In this document: positions 51,157-58,715 of the stretch, one piece after another | Position numbering within the stretch: position 1 is the first letter of the stretch | How the letters are laid out: each line of letters begins with the position of its first letter | DNA from: Leptolyngbya boryana PCC 6306 | GTDB taxonomy: Bacteria; Cyanobacteriota; Cyanobacteriia; Leptolyngbyales; Leptolyngbyaceae | Reading direction: 5' to 3' | DNA: 64,000 bases | Assembly: GCF_000353285.1 (NCBI RefSeq) | Contig: NZ_KB731324.1 | Coordinates: 5,040,577 to 5,104,576, forward strand | Made by a program: the position numbers and the translations under genes | The notes under the pieces: generated by a model | Told to the model about the DNA's origin: nothing | Seen by the model: the letters and a program-made list of their open reading frames with translations, nothing else | Database searches by the model: none

Positions 51157-53479
51157 GGCTTCGTTCTTGGTAAGAAAAAATAGTACTTAAAATTCATCTG
51201 TTTGTTTCATCACATCAAATTACGCTAATAAAACACACAGTCTCTAAACTATCAGACGCTTCAAAGGATTTGAGAAATGACAACTTTGATGATTAGGAAA
51301 TATGTCCCAGAGTCGATTGATACAAGTGCAATTCAGAAGGCAATTGTAGATTTTAAAGCTCACTTTCCTAATGACCAAAAATTGCAGAACACTTCAAACG
51401 AGGAGATTGAGAGGCAGGTTTTTGATTTCATGGTTGATGAACGGCTCATCCAAGCTCCTCCAGTTCCAACCGCTAGTGCTACAGCCTATTACGAAACTGC
51501 ACTCATTAGCATTCCACCTTGCGAAGAGGCAATGGCAGTCGTAATTGTTGATGTAATTTTTATGTTGCTCGGCTTCGTTGGGATACATGTAAGTGCCCAA
51601 GAAGCTGCTGATAAGGCTGTGTTAAGGCTTTTGGGATCTGAGGTTGTTGAACAGAGTTTTCTGAAATTATTTAATAGCCTAAATGCTGCAAAGGACATTT
51701 CTGCAAAAGCAAAAGCCATCTTTAGTATCGCCTCAGAAGCCTATAAAGCAGGAATGGTTAAGGCTGTAGTTGCCGCAATCCAAAGCAGCATGACTTGGTG
51801 GGATTGGACAGTTACAGGAGTGGCGGTTGTGGCTCAGGTAGCCGCACTTTTTTTGACCGATGGTTCTGCCTTCATTGCTGAAGTTGTACTAAATACAGCA
51901 GCGGTAGCCTATGTGGTTAGTGATTCAGTAAAAGCAACTCAAGCTTGTAGCAATCAGAGCGGTTCATCAGGCTCATCAAGTTCATCAGGTTTTGGATCTA
52001 TACCTCCAAATGAACTCATACCTTTGATTGTTGAACGATTCAAAAAATATACTGAAATTGGTAAAGGTAATGAGCCGGGCGATCCAATGCCACCTCTTCC
52101 ATTTGTTCCTAAATGTATTGGAGAAGAAGGGTTTGCCTGTATTGGGATTTCAAAACCAGATGGAAATTTGATTAGTGATTTATGGTCTAGAGAGAGCTTT
52201 GTACTAAATTTGGCTCAAATATCGACAGATGAGCAAAAGACCGTGGAGGAAGCTTCTCCACACATTACTGCCCTATTCGCAGAGCCAATTTCCTTCGATT
52301 CTGGAACGAAGTTGTGCGGCATTTCTAAGTCTTCTAAAGATCGACGATCTCGTCGTTTCTCATTACCTTGGATTGGGATCATAGATCATGTTTTATCTAA
52401 ATATGAAATGTGTATTACAAAATGCCAAGTAGACACTTCAAATCCAATACTTACTCCACATACTAAAGAACCTGTTGTAGGTGGGCATGTTTGTTTATAT
52501 TCCGATATTGAGGTGTATGGAAAAGCTCAACACTGGTTTCTTATGCCTATATGTAGAGATCATAATCTAGCTCACCCTTGGATTCCTAATTTTGACTTTC
52601 CTTATTGGATGAAATCAATACAGACAATGGCTGTTGAAATCTCTGTCTATCCCGAGCCTCTTGACCTTATGTCAAATGTTGCTAATATATTTCAGTTTGA
52701 TAAAGAACTTGTCTATGGAAATAATCATGTTTGCTTTAATGAAACGTATACTAAAGCAGACTATAGAGGGCAAGCATTTGACGTAATCATCGCTAATCCG
52801 ATGGTTTTTTTCCTCCGATTAAAATCATCATCTGATGAAACAGAAACAACGTATTTGTTTTTCAAAGGCTTTAAGGAAAATAAAGTTTATCGATTGGAAT
52901 TCCAGCCATCTACACACTCCTCAGATATTTTTCCAGATAGTAGTAATAGTAGCGAAAACTCTTGTCAATGGGATGGAAAGTATCTCTGGGGAAACTCTGC
53001 CTCTTTTACAATTGACAGTGCTTGGAATGTTGAGTACAAGTACGAAAAACTCGAAGGTTCACCAGTGCCTATACCATTTGTCCCATCTGGCAAACTACTA
53101 GCTGCTAATCCATATGTAGGTGTAATGAAGTCGGGTGACTACCCTTGTTGTTTCTTTATTCAAGACATTGTACGAGGTAAAATAGTAACTTGGTATGAAA
53201 ATGATTTATCTCTAGGTGGTCTTGGTTTTCGTCTTTGGCACAGAGGCTGATGCAGTTTCTCGTCTTTTTTCTATTTGAGTGCAATTACTAATCTTGTAGG
53301 TTAGTTTGAGGTTCTAAACCCAGTATCTACAGGTTTTAGCAGCAATAGATATCGAGGTTTTAATGTCTGAGCAATGCACTCACACACAGCAATCGCAAGC
53401 TAACAACGCCCATGCACGCCGACCGCCGAAAGATAATAGGTTTGATGCAAAGGTAATCTGCGGCGGGTGATGGGCAGCG
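51151..53479 (+). mobile_element. Integron gene cassette (2329 bp)
   Basis: The segment starts with TTAGCT after the G at 51150 and ends at the G of the GTTACGT box at 53479. Its attC begins AGCTAAC, which is the exact reverse complement of GTTAGCT. In a circularised cassette these two boxes become the paired R'' and R' boxes of one attC, so matching ends are the mark of a genuine cassette. It is clearly AT-richer than its neighbours, contains no GCGATCGC site, and carries one gene in the usual orientation, pointing away from intI. Confidence 0.82.
51277..53250 (+). CDS. Cassette-borne 657-residue protein of unknown function with hydrophobic helical segment
   Basis: No family recognised. Visible parts: a charged N-terminus (1-80). 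Residues 84-222 are hydrophobic and helical with possible membrane segments (AVVIVDVIFMLLGFVGIHV; WWDWTVTGVAVVAQVAALFLT; AFIAEVVLNTAAVAYVV). A Ser/Gly linker follows (227-240). The C-terminal region (about 270-657) is large, aromatic-rich and probably beta-rich, with CITKC (379-383), GGHV (402-405) and PICRDHN (424-430), a Cys/His pattern that could bind zinc in a treble-clef or HNH-like fold. No signal peptide. AAAGGA at 51262 is a weak ribosome binding site. A membrane-active N-terminus joined to a second domain fits a toxin-like or defence protein, but that is inference only. Confidence 0.75.
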   Translation: MTTLMIRKYVPESIDTSAIQKAIVDFKAHFPNDQKLQNTSNEEIERQVFDFMVDERLIQAPPVPTASATAYYETALISIPPCEEAMAVVIVDVIFMLLGFVGIHVSAQEAADKAVLRLLGSEVVEQSFLKLFNSLNAAKDISAKAKAIFSIASEAYKAGMVKAVVAAIQSSMTWWDWTVTGVAVVAQVAALFLTDGSAFIAEVVLNTAAVAYVVSDSVKATQACSNQSGSSGSSSSSGFGSIPPNELIPLIVERFKKYTEIGKGNEPGDPMPPLPFVPKCIGEEGFACIGISKPDGNLISDLWSRESFVLNLAQISTDEQKTVEEASPHITALFAEPISFDSGTKLCGISKSSKDRRSRRFSLPWIGIIDHVLSKYEMCITKCQVDTSNPILTPHTKEPVVGGHVCLYSDIEVYGKAQHWFLMPICRDHNLAHPWIPNFDFPYWMKSIQTMAVEISVYPEPLDLMSNVANIFQFDKELVYGNNHVCFNETYTKADYRGQAFDVIIANPMVFFLRLKSSSDETETTYLFFKGFKENKVYRLEFQPSTHSSDIFPDSSNSSENSCQWDGKYLWGNSASFTIDSAWNVEYKYEKLEGSPVPIPFVPSGKLLAANPYVGVMKSGDYPCCFFIQDIVRGKIVTWYENDLSLGGLGFRLWHRG

Positions 53480-53485
53480 TTACGT
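53398..53485. other. attC recombination site of the cassette
   Basis: The 88-bp site has R'' AGCTAAC (53398-53404), spacer, L'' GCCCATGCAC, then CCGCCG. After the variable loop come CGGCGG, L' GTGATGGGC, spacer AGC and R' GTTACGT (53479-53485). L'' and L' pair except for one extrahelical G, and the triplet spacers opposite each other do not pair. Both features are typical of folded attC hairpins. The R boxes each differ by one base from the RYYYAAC/GTTRRRY consensus, but the invariant AAC and GTT are kept. Confidence 0.85.
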
Positions 53486-55732
53486 AGAAGCAAAATGGCT
53501 CTGCATCGATTGCTCAACCGCTTCACACAGCACACCTGTCTGCGACAAATCGAATTCATACCATTGGTCTTGCCAACAGAGGCGGAACTTCAATCTTGTC
53601 CAATGAGCAGGCAAACTCGGACAAGCGACAGGACCTAAGTCTGTTAAGCGAATTCCTGCAAATCCAAACACGATCGATTGCCAAAGCCCGCCCGCCGAAG
53701 CCGCATGAATTCCTTCTGAAGCATTGCCTCGCACATCTTCGAGATCCACTAATGCTGCTCGCATAAAATGCTGATACGCTTCATCCACGTAAGACAAACC
53801 ACACGCTAAAATCGCATGGACGGCTGGTCCCAGAGATGAACCATAGGTATGGTCAGTACGCGGCACATAGTAATTCCAGTTTGCCTGCAACGTCTCATGA
53901 TCAAACTGCTGCCGCAAGAGATACAACATCATCAACACATCAGGCTGCTTGAGAATCTGACGCTGATTGGTCGGTTCAATGCCTAATAATGCTTGCATCG
54001 ATTGAGATCGCGGTTCGTACTCTTGAAGATTCACATCGATCAAATCGAAGAACCCGTCAAACTGCTCGATCAGCTTGGTTTCAGGGTCAGGATAAATTGT
54101 TAGAGATTGCGCGATCGTACCCCAAGTTTTAAGCTCCTCTAGAGTCAAATTTAACTTCTGACGCAATCGCAATGCTGTTTCCGGATACGATTTCGCGAGC
54201 CAATCCCACACGATTCGCGCAGAGCGTAAATTAAATTGCGCCATTGCATTCGTAAACGCATTATTGTTGCAATGCTCATGATTTTCATCAGGACCAATCA
54301 CATCTAAAAGCTCATAGCGTCTCCCCGTCCATTTGACAGCACTTGCCCAGAACTTTGCCGTTTCAATGAGAATCTCTGCTCCACAGTTCCTCATCCAATC
54401 GTGATCGCCTGTGATCTGCCAGTATTGCCAAACCGCATAAGCAACATCCGCAGTAATGTGATGTTCAATGTCACCACACCAAATCCGAATCAATTCTCCT
54501 TTCGCACCCGGAACCCATCGCGGCGTCACTTCATCGCCTGTTGCTGCGCTCTCCCAGGCATACATTGCACCTTGATAGCCAGCTTCTCTCGCTTTCCGGC
54601 GTGCCCCTGCTAACGTGTTGTAGCGATAGGTCAGAAGATTTTCTGCGATCGCGGGCTGCGTCAAGGCAAAAAACGGCACGATAAAAATCTCTGTGTCCCA
54701 AAAAACGTGCCCTCGGTATGCAAAGCCCGACAGCGTTTTTGCAGGAATGCTCACACGATTATCGTGACGCGGAGCTGCAATCATGAGTTGAAAAAGATTG
54801 TAGCGAATACTAATCTGCGCTGTTAAATCGCCTTCAATGACCACATCACTGTTCTGCCAAGTGATTCCCCAAGCCAGCAGATGTGCTGCAAAGAGCGTTT
54901 GATAACTGGGCGACTTTGCTAGCCGTCGAAGTGCTACCGTCAGCGGAAATTCTATATCACGCGAGGTATAGATCGAAACGACTTTTTCAGCAATCACAGT
55001 TTGATTCGGTGCGATCGTCGTTGCAGCCATTAATGTGTTCGCGTGATCACGAACTGGAATCGTTTCATCAGCTTTCGTGACGGTTAGTTTTGCGGCTAGT
55101 CCTAATTGCAGCCCAGTATGCAACGTCTGGGTCGATAACCACATTAAATTGTTCAGACTGCCCGTTTTCAGGGTCATCCAATGCGGAATGGTCACCGTCG
55201 TCGGATGCGCTTCAAATCCAGCCTCGATTTCTACTGAACCGGAAAAGTCGATCGAGGTAACCTGCACCCGCATTGCCATGACATGTCGATCAGACAGACT
55301 ACAAAACCGCTCAAATCGAAATGCAAAGTGATGACCGCTTGGACTACGCCATTGCACCGTGCGCGTCAGCAAGCCTGCTTTCAAATTCAAGCGTCGCTCG
55401 TAGTTGAGAATTGCTCCATGATCAAGTTGAAACTTTTCACCGTCTAACTTGATGACCAAAGGCAACCAATTTGGACAGTTGACTAATTCCGTTTGCACGA
55501 TCGGAGCATTATCAAACATCCCGTGAATTAAAGTTGCGGACTGATCGCCAGGAAATCCTTCTTCAAAGCTCCCCCGTGTTCCTAAATATCCATTCCCGAT
55601 CGTAAAGACAGTTTCCTGAGCATGAAGTTTTTCAGGATTGAGCGCTGTTTCGAGAATGTTCCAACTCTCTGTATCTGAAGTGACGTGATCAAACTGAGCT
55701 GTATTCAATTGCGACATTGAAACCGTAGGCAT
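53480..55732 (-). CDS. Glycoside hydrolase family 65 phosphorylase
   Basis: A 750-residue (alpha/alpha)6-barrel enzyme of the maltose/trehalose/kojibiose phosphorylase family. An N-terminal beta-sandwich (ETVFTIGNGYLGTRGSFEEGFPG) is followed by the catalytic barrel with GHVFWDTEIFIVPFFALTQP, YAWESAATGDE, the general-acid Glu in DVIGPDENHEH (about residue 480), and HASSAGG-like HAASAGGLWQ. Disaccharide specificity cannot be told, and no beta-phosphoglucomutase gene is nearby. The frame continues upstream to a GTG at 55804; ATG at 55732 or 55717 is preferred. Its TAA stop codon lies inside the GTTACGT box of the cassette's right boundary. Confidence 0.92.
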   Translation of the reverse strand: MPTVSMSQLNTAQFDHVTSDTESWNILETALNPEKLHAQETVFTIGNGYLGTRGSFEEGFPGDQSATLIHGMFDNAPIVQTELVNCPNWLPLVIKLDGEKFQLDHGAILNYERRLNLKAGLLTRTVQWRSPSGHHFAFRFERFCSLSDRHVMAMRVQVTSIDFSGSVEIEAGFEAHPTTVTIPHWMTLKTGSLNNLMWLSTQTLHTGLQLGLAAKLTVTKADETIPVRDHANTLMAATTIAPNQTVIAEKVVSIYTSRDIEFPLTVALRRLAKSPSYQTLFAAHLLAWGITWQNSDVVIEGDLTAQISIRYNLFQLMIAAPRHDNRVSIPAKTLSGFAYRGHVFWDTEIFIVPFFALTQPAIAENLLTYRYNTLAGARRKAREAGYQGAMYAWESAATGDEVTPRWVPGAKGELIRIWCGDIEHHITADVAYAVWQYWQITGDHDWMRNCGAEILIETAKFWASAVKWTGRRYELLDVIGPDENHEHCNNNAFTNAMAQFNLRSARIVWDWLAKSYPETALRLRQKLNLTLEELKTWGTIAQSLTIYPDPETKLIEQFDGFFDLIDVNLQEYEPRSQSMQALLGIEPTNQRQILKQPDVLMMLYLLRQQFDHETLQANWNYYVPRTDHTYGSSLGPAVHAILACGLSYVDEAYQHFMRAALVDLEDVRGNASEGIHAASAGGLWQSIVFGFAGIRLTDLGPVACPSLPAHWTRLKFRLCWQDQWYEFDLSQTGVLCEAVEQSMQSHFAST

Positions 55733-55971
55733 AACCGAAGACCTTTGAACTTGCAGGACAATAAATCGCACGTTTGGGGTAGATGGAGCGATCGAACAGA
55801 TCACGAGTCGGTTATGCGGCTATCGATTCTAGGAGTGATTAACTCGCAAAATGTCTACCTTCATCTCTCCATTGATAGAGTTACGCAATGAATCTAAAAA
55901 ATACGGACGAAGGTGTTATTCGATATAAAGCGAAATATTTTTAAATTTTGTGAACAAAACTAAATCAATGC

Positions 55972-56010
55972 AAAAAGCCCTCACCTGTTTGCACAAGCGA
56001 AGGCTTCGGA
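55972..56010 (-). terminator. Terminator downstream of the chaB-like gene
   Basis: On the minus strand AAGCCTTCGC pairs imperfectly (8 of 10) with GTGAGGGCTT and is followed by TTTTG. It lies about 20 bp past the stop codon at 56026. Confidence 0.6.
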
Positions 56011-56025
56011 TTCAGTTGAGCTTAA

Positions 56026-56223
56026 TTACAGGACTTCAGCAATTTCACTATTTGGGCTGAATGCTTGGCTTCTAATCGCGCTCCAAGCAATTTGATGAGC
56101 TTTAGACTCTTCTCCATACCATTGAAGTGCAGAGTTAAATGCTACTCGATAAAAGTGTTGAGCCGGTTCAGAAAGGCGATCGCGAACACTATCCGGTAGT
56201 TCACGATTACTTTGGTACGACAT
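56026..56223 (-). CDS. ChaB-family small protein
   Basis: A 65-residue protein with the ChaB pattern LPDSVRDRLSEPAQHFYRVAFNSALQWY ... AHQIAWSAIRSQ. ChaB was named as a putative cation-transport regulator next to chaA in E. coli; its true role is unclear and no chaA homologue is seen here. The ChaN-like gene at 46960 is not linked to it. It lies 113 bp downstream of the gene at 56337 on the same strand. Confidence 0.85.
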   Translation of the reverse strand: MSYQSNRELPDSVRDRLSEPAQHFYRVAFNSALQWYGEESKAHQIAWSAIRSQAFSPNSEIAEVL

Positions 56224-56336
56224 TCAAGCCGCCTCCAGGAGATTGGATATCTTCGAGTATCCCCGCAATCTGGCAGTAAATCGCCTGCCCTGCGGAATAT
56301 CTTTAGATTTTGGGTCAATTAGCACGCTTGCCGGGA

Positions 56337-57143
56337 TCACTCGCTAGCTGCGGGTTCTTCTTGTTCTGCAACCGCTTTTAACTTGCTATGAAACTCAGTG
56401 CCCACCGCCGTTGGCATAAATTGATGAATGGGAGGATGCACTTCTTCTGGAAGTTCTAAAACAGATTCGGGTGCAGCTTGCCCATTTTCAATCGATTGTT
56501 CAGTTGGCTGTGTGTCATCCTGCCATTTGATTCTCATCGCTTCGTGGGATGCATTCAGGCTGGAGGTCGCTTGTTCGATTAAAGCATCTACACCTGCTTG
56601 CAGACGAGCCACTCGATTCAGCAGCATTTCAGGAGGAGCTAAGTGATCGAGTTCTAAGGGTGGAATCCCAGGCTCAGCGACTTCGGGTTCTTTTTGAATC
56701 TGCTCAGCAAGTTCTGCCCAAGCGGGGGGATCTTCGCTAACGGGGACGGGCGATCGACTGGGGGCTGGCAAAGCTGGAAGCGCGGCAACATCCACAGGCT
56801 CTTGAGGTCGGTTCGGTTGGGACAGATCGCGAGGGAATTTATTGCAGACTAGGCGTTCAAATTCGTAGTTGAAGTGATAGCAAGGTTGCTGCCGCCGCTG
56901 CCAGAGTTGCAAAATCTGCTCGACGGAGACCACTTTGTAGCGTCCCTGGTAAAGGGCTTCGATCACCGCCCAACGCACCCAACTGACAGAATAGGTAGTC
57001 TGCCAACGATCGACGAGTTGCCGCACCCGTTCTTCGCCCAAATCAAAACCGTAGTGAATTAATAAATCCACTACATGGGCTGCAGCTTCATGCCAGACGG
57101 AGCTGCCTTTATCCGAAGAATTCCTCGCTGGATCTGTTGACAT
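56337..57143 (-). CDS. Conserved cyanobacterial protein of unknown function
   Basis: A 268-residue soluble protein. Residues about 18-110 are a compact helical domain (WHEAAAHVVDLLIHYGFDLGEERVRQLVDRW, YQGRYKVVSVEQILQLWQRRQQPCYHFNYEFERLVC). The rest is Pro/Glu-rich and probably disordered, with one helix around 180-205 (PPEMLLNRVARLQAGVDALI). No TM or signal peptide. The helical domain looks winged-helix-like (VSVEQILQLWQRR), but this is weak. No family name can be given. Confidence 0.7.
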   Translation of the reverse strand: MSTDPARNSSDKGSSVWHEAAAHVVDLLIHYGFDLGEERVRQLVDRWQTTYSVSWVRWAVIEALYQGRYKVVSVEQILQLWQRRQQPCYHFNYEFERLVCNKFPRDLSQPNRPQEPVDVAALPALPAPSRSPVPVSEDPPAWAELAEQIQKEPEVAEPGIPPLELDHLAPPEMLLNRVARLQAGVDALIEQATSSLNASHEAMRIKWQDDTQPTEQSIENGQAAPESVLELPEEVHPPIHQFMPTAVGTEFHSKLKAVAEQEEPAASE

Positions 57144-57321
57144 AATCCGCTATTTTAGGGCAAAACCGGATTTAATTTCCTCTACTCGAACCATTCTTCT
57201 TTGCATTGTCGGAAGATTGACCAGATTGAACAGACTGTCTGCATGAATATCCTGGCGAATCGAATTCGGAAATATTCAGGCTTTGAGGCGGACTTTTAGA
57301 AGTCAGCGTCTTCGTTGAGCG

Positions 57322-57927
57322 TCAACGCGCCTTACCCAAATATCGCTCCAAATAAGGCGAAAACACCTCATAAATCAGCGTAAACGGTTTGCCATGATGC
57401 CAGAACAAATAATGCCGTCCCCACAGTGGAGCAGAAACCCCAAATGCTGCCTCTAATGCCGCTGACCGTCCGTAATGCAATCCTTTAATCTCGCGGTATA
57501 GCTCCATGCGCGATCGCGATAAATTCGACCAGATTGGCTGCGATCGATTCTGCAAATACTCATCGATATGGCTCGACTCCCACCACGAAGCCGCATAGCC
57601 TAACCGCTGACCTGAAGCTGTTCTTAACCAAATCTGTCGCCGCAACCGACTACCTGGAATTTGCTCGATCGCGCTCGGTGCATGATCTAACGAAAACCCG
57701 ATCGACGACATATCGATGACATCTACCTCAGTCGGCTCGCCCGTTAAAAGCTGTAAATGCCGCGTCGGAGACCCATCTCCTAGTAACATCATTTGCCAAG
57801 CTGGAGAAAGCTGGCTGTGCGGTAGTCCTTGCTGAATCTCAAGTTCGCTTGCCTCCCAGATGGGGTCAAGACAGTGCCAGGTCGTTGGCAACGTTGCGCT
57901 ATCGGAGGATCGAAAGGTCGCAGTCAC
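57322..57927 (-). CDS. Chorismate lyase, DUF98 type
   Basis: A 201-residue protein of the DUF98 family, whose cyanobacterial members (sll1797 type) convert chorismate to 4-hydroxybenzoate, the head-group precursor of plastoquinone. Motifs include MMLLGDGSPTRHLQLLTGEP, LRRQIWLRTASGQRLGYAASWW and FGVSAPLWGRHYLFWHHGKPFTLIYEVFSP. The start is GTG at 57927 and no better ATG exists. It is monocistronic by spacing (178 bp to the next gene downstream). Substrate call is by family. Confidence 0.85.
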   Translation of the reverse strand: MTATFRSSDSATLPTTWHCLDPIWEASELEIQQGLPHSQLSPAWQMMLLGDGSPTRHLQLLTGEPTEVDVIDMSSIGFSLDHAPSAIEQIPGSRLRRQIWLRTASGQRLGYAASWWESSHIDEYLQNRSQPIWSNLSRSRMELYREIKGLHYGRSAALEAAFGVSAPLWGRHYLFWHHGKPFTLIYEVFSPYLERYLGKAR

Positions 57928-58020
57928 GCTCGTTTACATAAGTTAACTTTCCTACATCATAACACCGCGCGAAGAATGAGGGGCAGAGCGAAAAATCGAG
58001 GATTTTGTATAAAAAATATG

Positions 58021-58026
58021 TATAAT
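58021..58026 (+). promoter_or_regulatory. Possible -10 box upstream of the RHH-like gene
   Basis: TATAAT lies in an AT-rich stretch about 100 bp before the ATG at 58128. No good -35 box is seen at 17 bp, so this is only suggestive. Confidence 0.3.
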
Positions 58027-58127
58027 TTGTGGAAATGATAGTATAGATTTAGAAGCTACTCTGAGAGTTGTAGATTTCAACATCGGCACTCTCAAAGCCT
58101 CTGAGTTGTAATTCAGGAGATTTTTAT

Positions 58128-58382
58128 ATGTTTAGGTCAGAACAAAGTAATGAAGCCGATGACGAGATAGACAGTCGTTATCGAAAACAGTTGAACTTGG
58201 ATTTGAGCCAGGAGGCTTACGCCCTCTTGCAAACCTTATCAGCAGAATCAGGGAAGAACATGGCTGAGGTGCTGCAGATGGGATTAGCACTGTACAGCGT
58301 TGCACAAGAAGCGAATAAAACAGGCTTGACGCTTGGAATTGTCCATCAAGAAAAAGTGATTCAAGAGATTACAACATCCTAA
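58128..58382 (+). CDS. Small ribbon-helix-helix-like protein
   Basis: An 84-residue protein with a ribosome binding site (CAGGAG at 58113). An acidic N-terminus is followed by YRKQLNLDLSQEAYALLQTLSAESGKNMAEVLQMGLALYSVA. This resembles the beta-strand/helix/helix layout of CopG/Arc-type ribbon-helix-helix proteins. The end, TGLTLGIVHQEKVIQEI, is similar to small cyanobacterial RHH-like proteins. It could be a repressor or antitoxin-like factor, but its partner gene does not look like a toxin. The next gene starts 27 bp downstream. Confidence 0.7.
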   Translation: MFRSEQSNEADDEIDSRYRKQLNLDLSQEAYALLQTLSAESGKNMAEVLQMGLALYSVAQEANKTGLTLGIVHQEKVIQEITTS

Positions 58383-58409
58383 TTTTTGACGATTGCAGGA
58401 GGGGCAACA

Positions 58410-58715
58410 ATGGGTCAACAGCAGGGCTTGAACAATGAAGATGACAAAACGCCCCTCTCTCTCGATCGCTGGTTAGAACGTGAACATAACATTGGCAAAG
58501 GTAGCCTGAAAATTCAAGACATTGACGAGATCGTCGAACCGCCTCCACGCCGCAGAATCTCTACCCCTAAAAGATTTGCGCTCCCTAAAAGATTTGTGCT
58601 GCTCTATATCTGTGCCATGGTGCTCATGTTCTGGCTTGGCTATGCAACGGCTCGGATTCAGAGCACTTCGTGTCCTCCTCAGGCATCATCATCCAACGTA
58701 AACCAAATTCTATGA
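58410..58715 (+). CDS. Single-TM protein paired with the RHH-like gene
   Basis: A 101-residue protein with a strong ribosome binding site (AGGAGG at 58397). The start is ATG at 58410; a TTG at 58386 is rejected. Residues 1-60 are cytosolic and charged (LSLDRWLEREHNIGKGSLKIQDIDEIVEPPPRRR). A short duplicated motif PKRFALPKRFVL leads into one TM helix (LLYICAMVLMFWLGYATARI), and a short Ser-rich tail follows. No family recognised. Its 3' end overlaps the convergent pentapeptide gene by 37 bp. Confidence 0.65.
   Translation: MGQQQGLNNEDDKTPLSLDRWLEREHNIGKGSLKIQDIDEIVEPPPRRRISTPKRFALPKRFVLLYICAMVLMFWLGYATARIQSTSCPPQASSSNVNQIL

Noticed and set aside
53362-53469. 35-codon ORF (MSEQCTHTQQ...) running through the attC site
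   Set aside because: It is short, lacks a ribosome binding site and overlaps the folded recombination site; chance ORF.
46960-56223. ChaN-like and ChaB-like genes as one cha system
   Set aside because: They are about 8 kb apart, separated by the integron and other genes, and the two families are not functionally connected by name alone.
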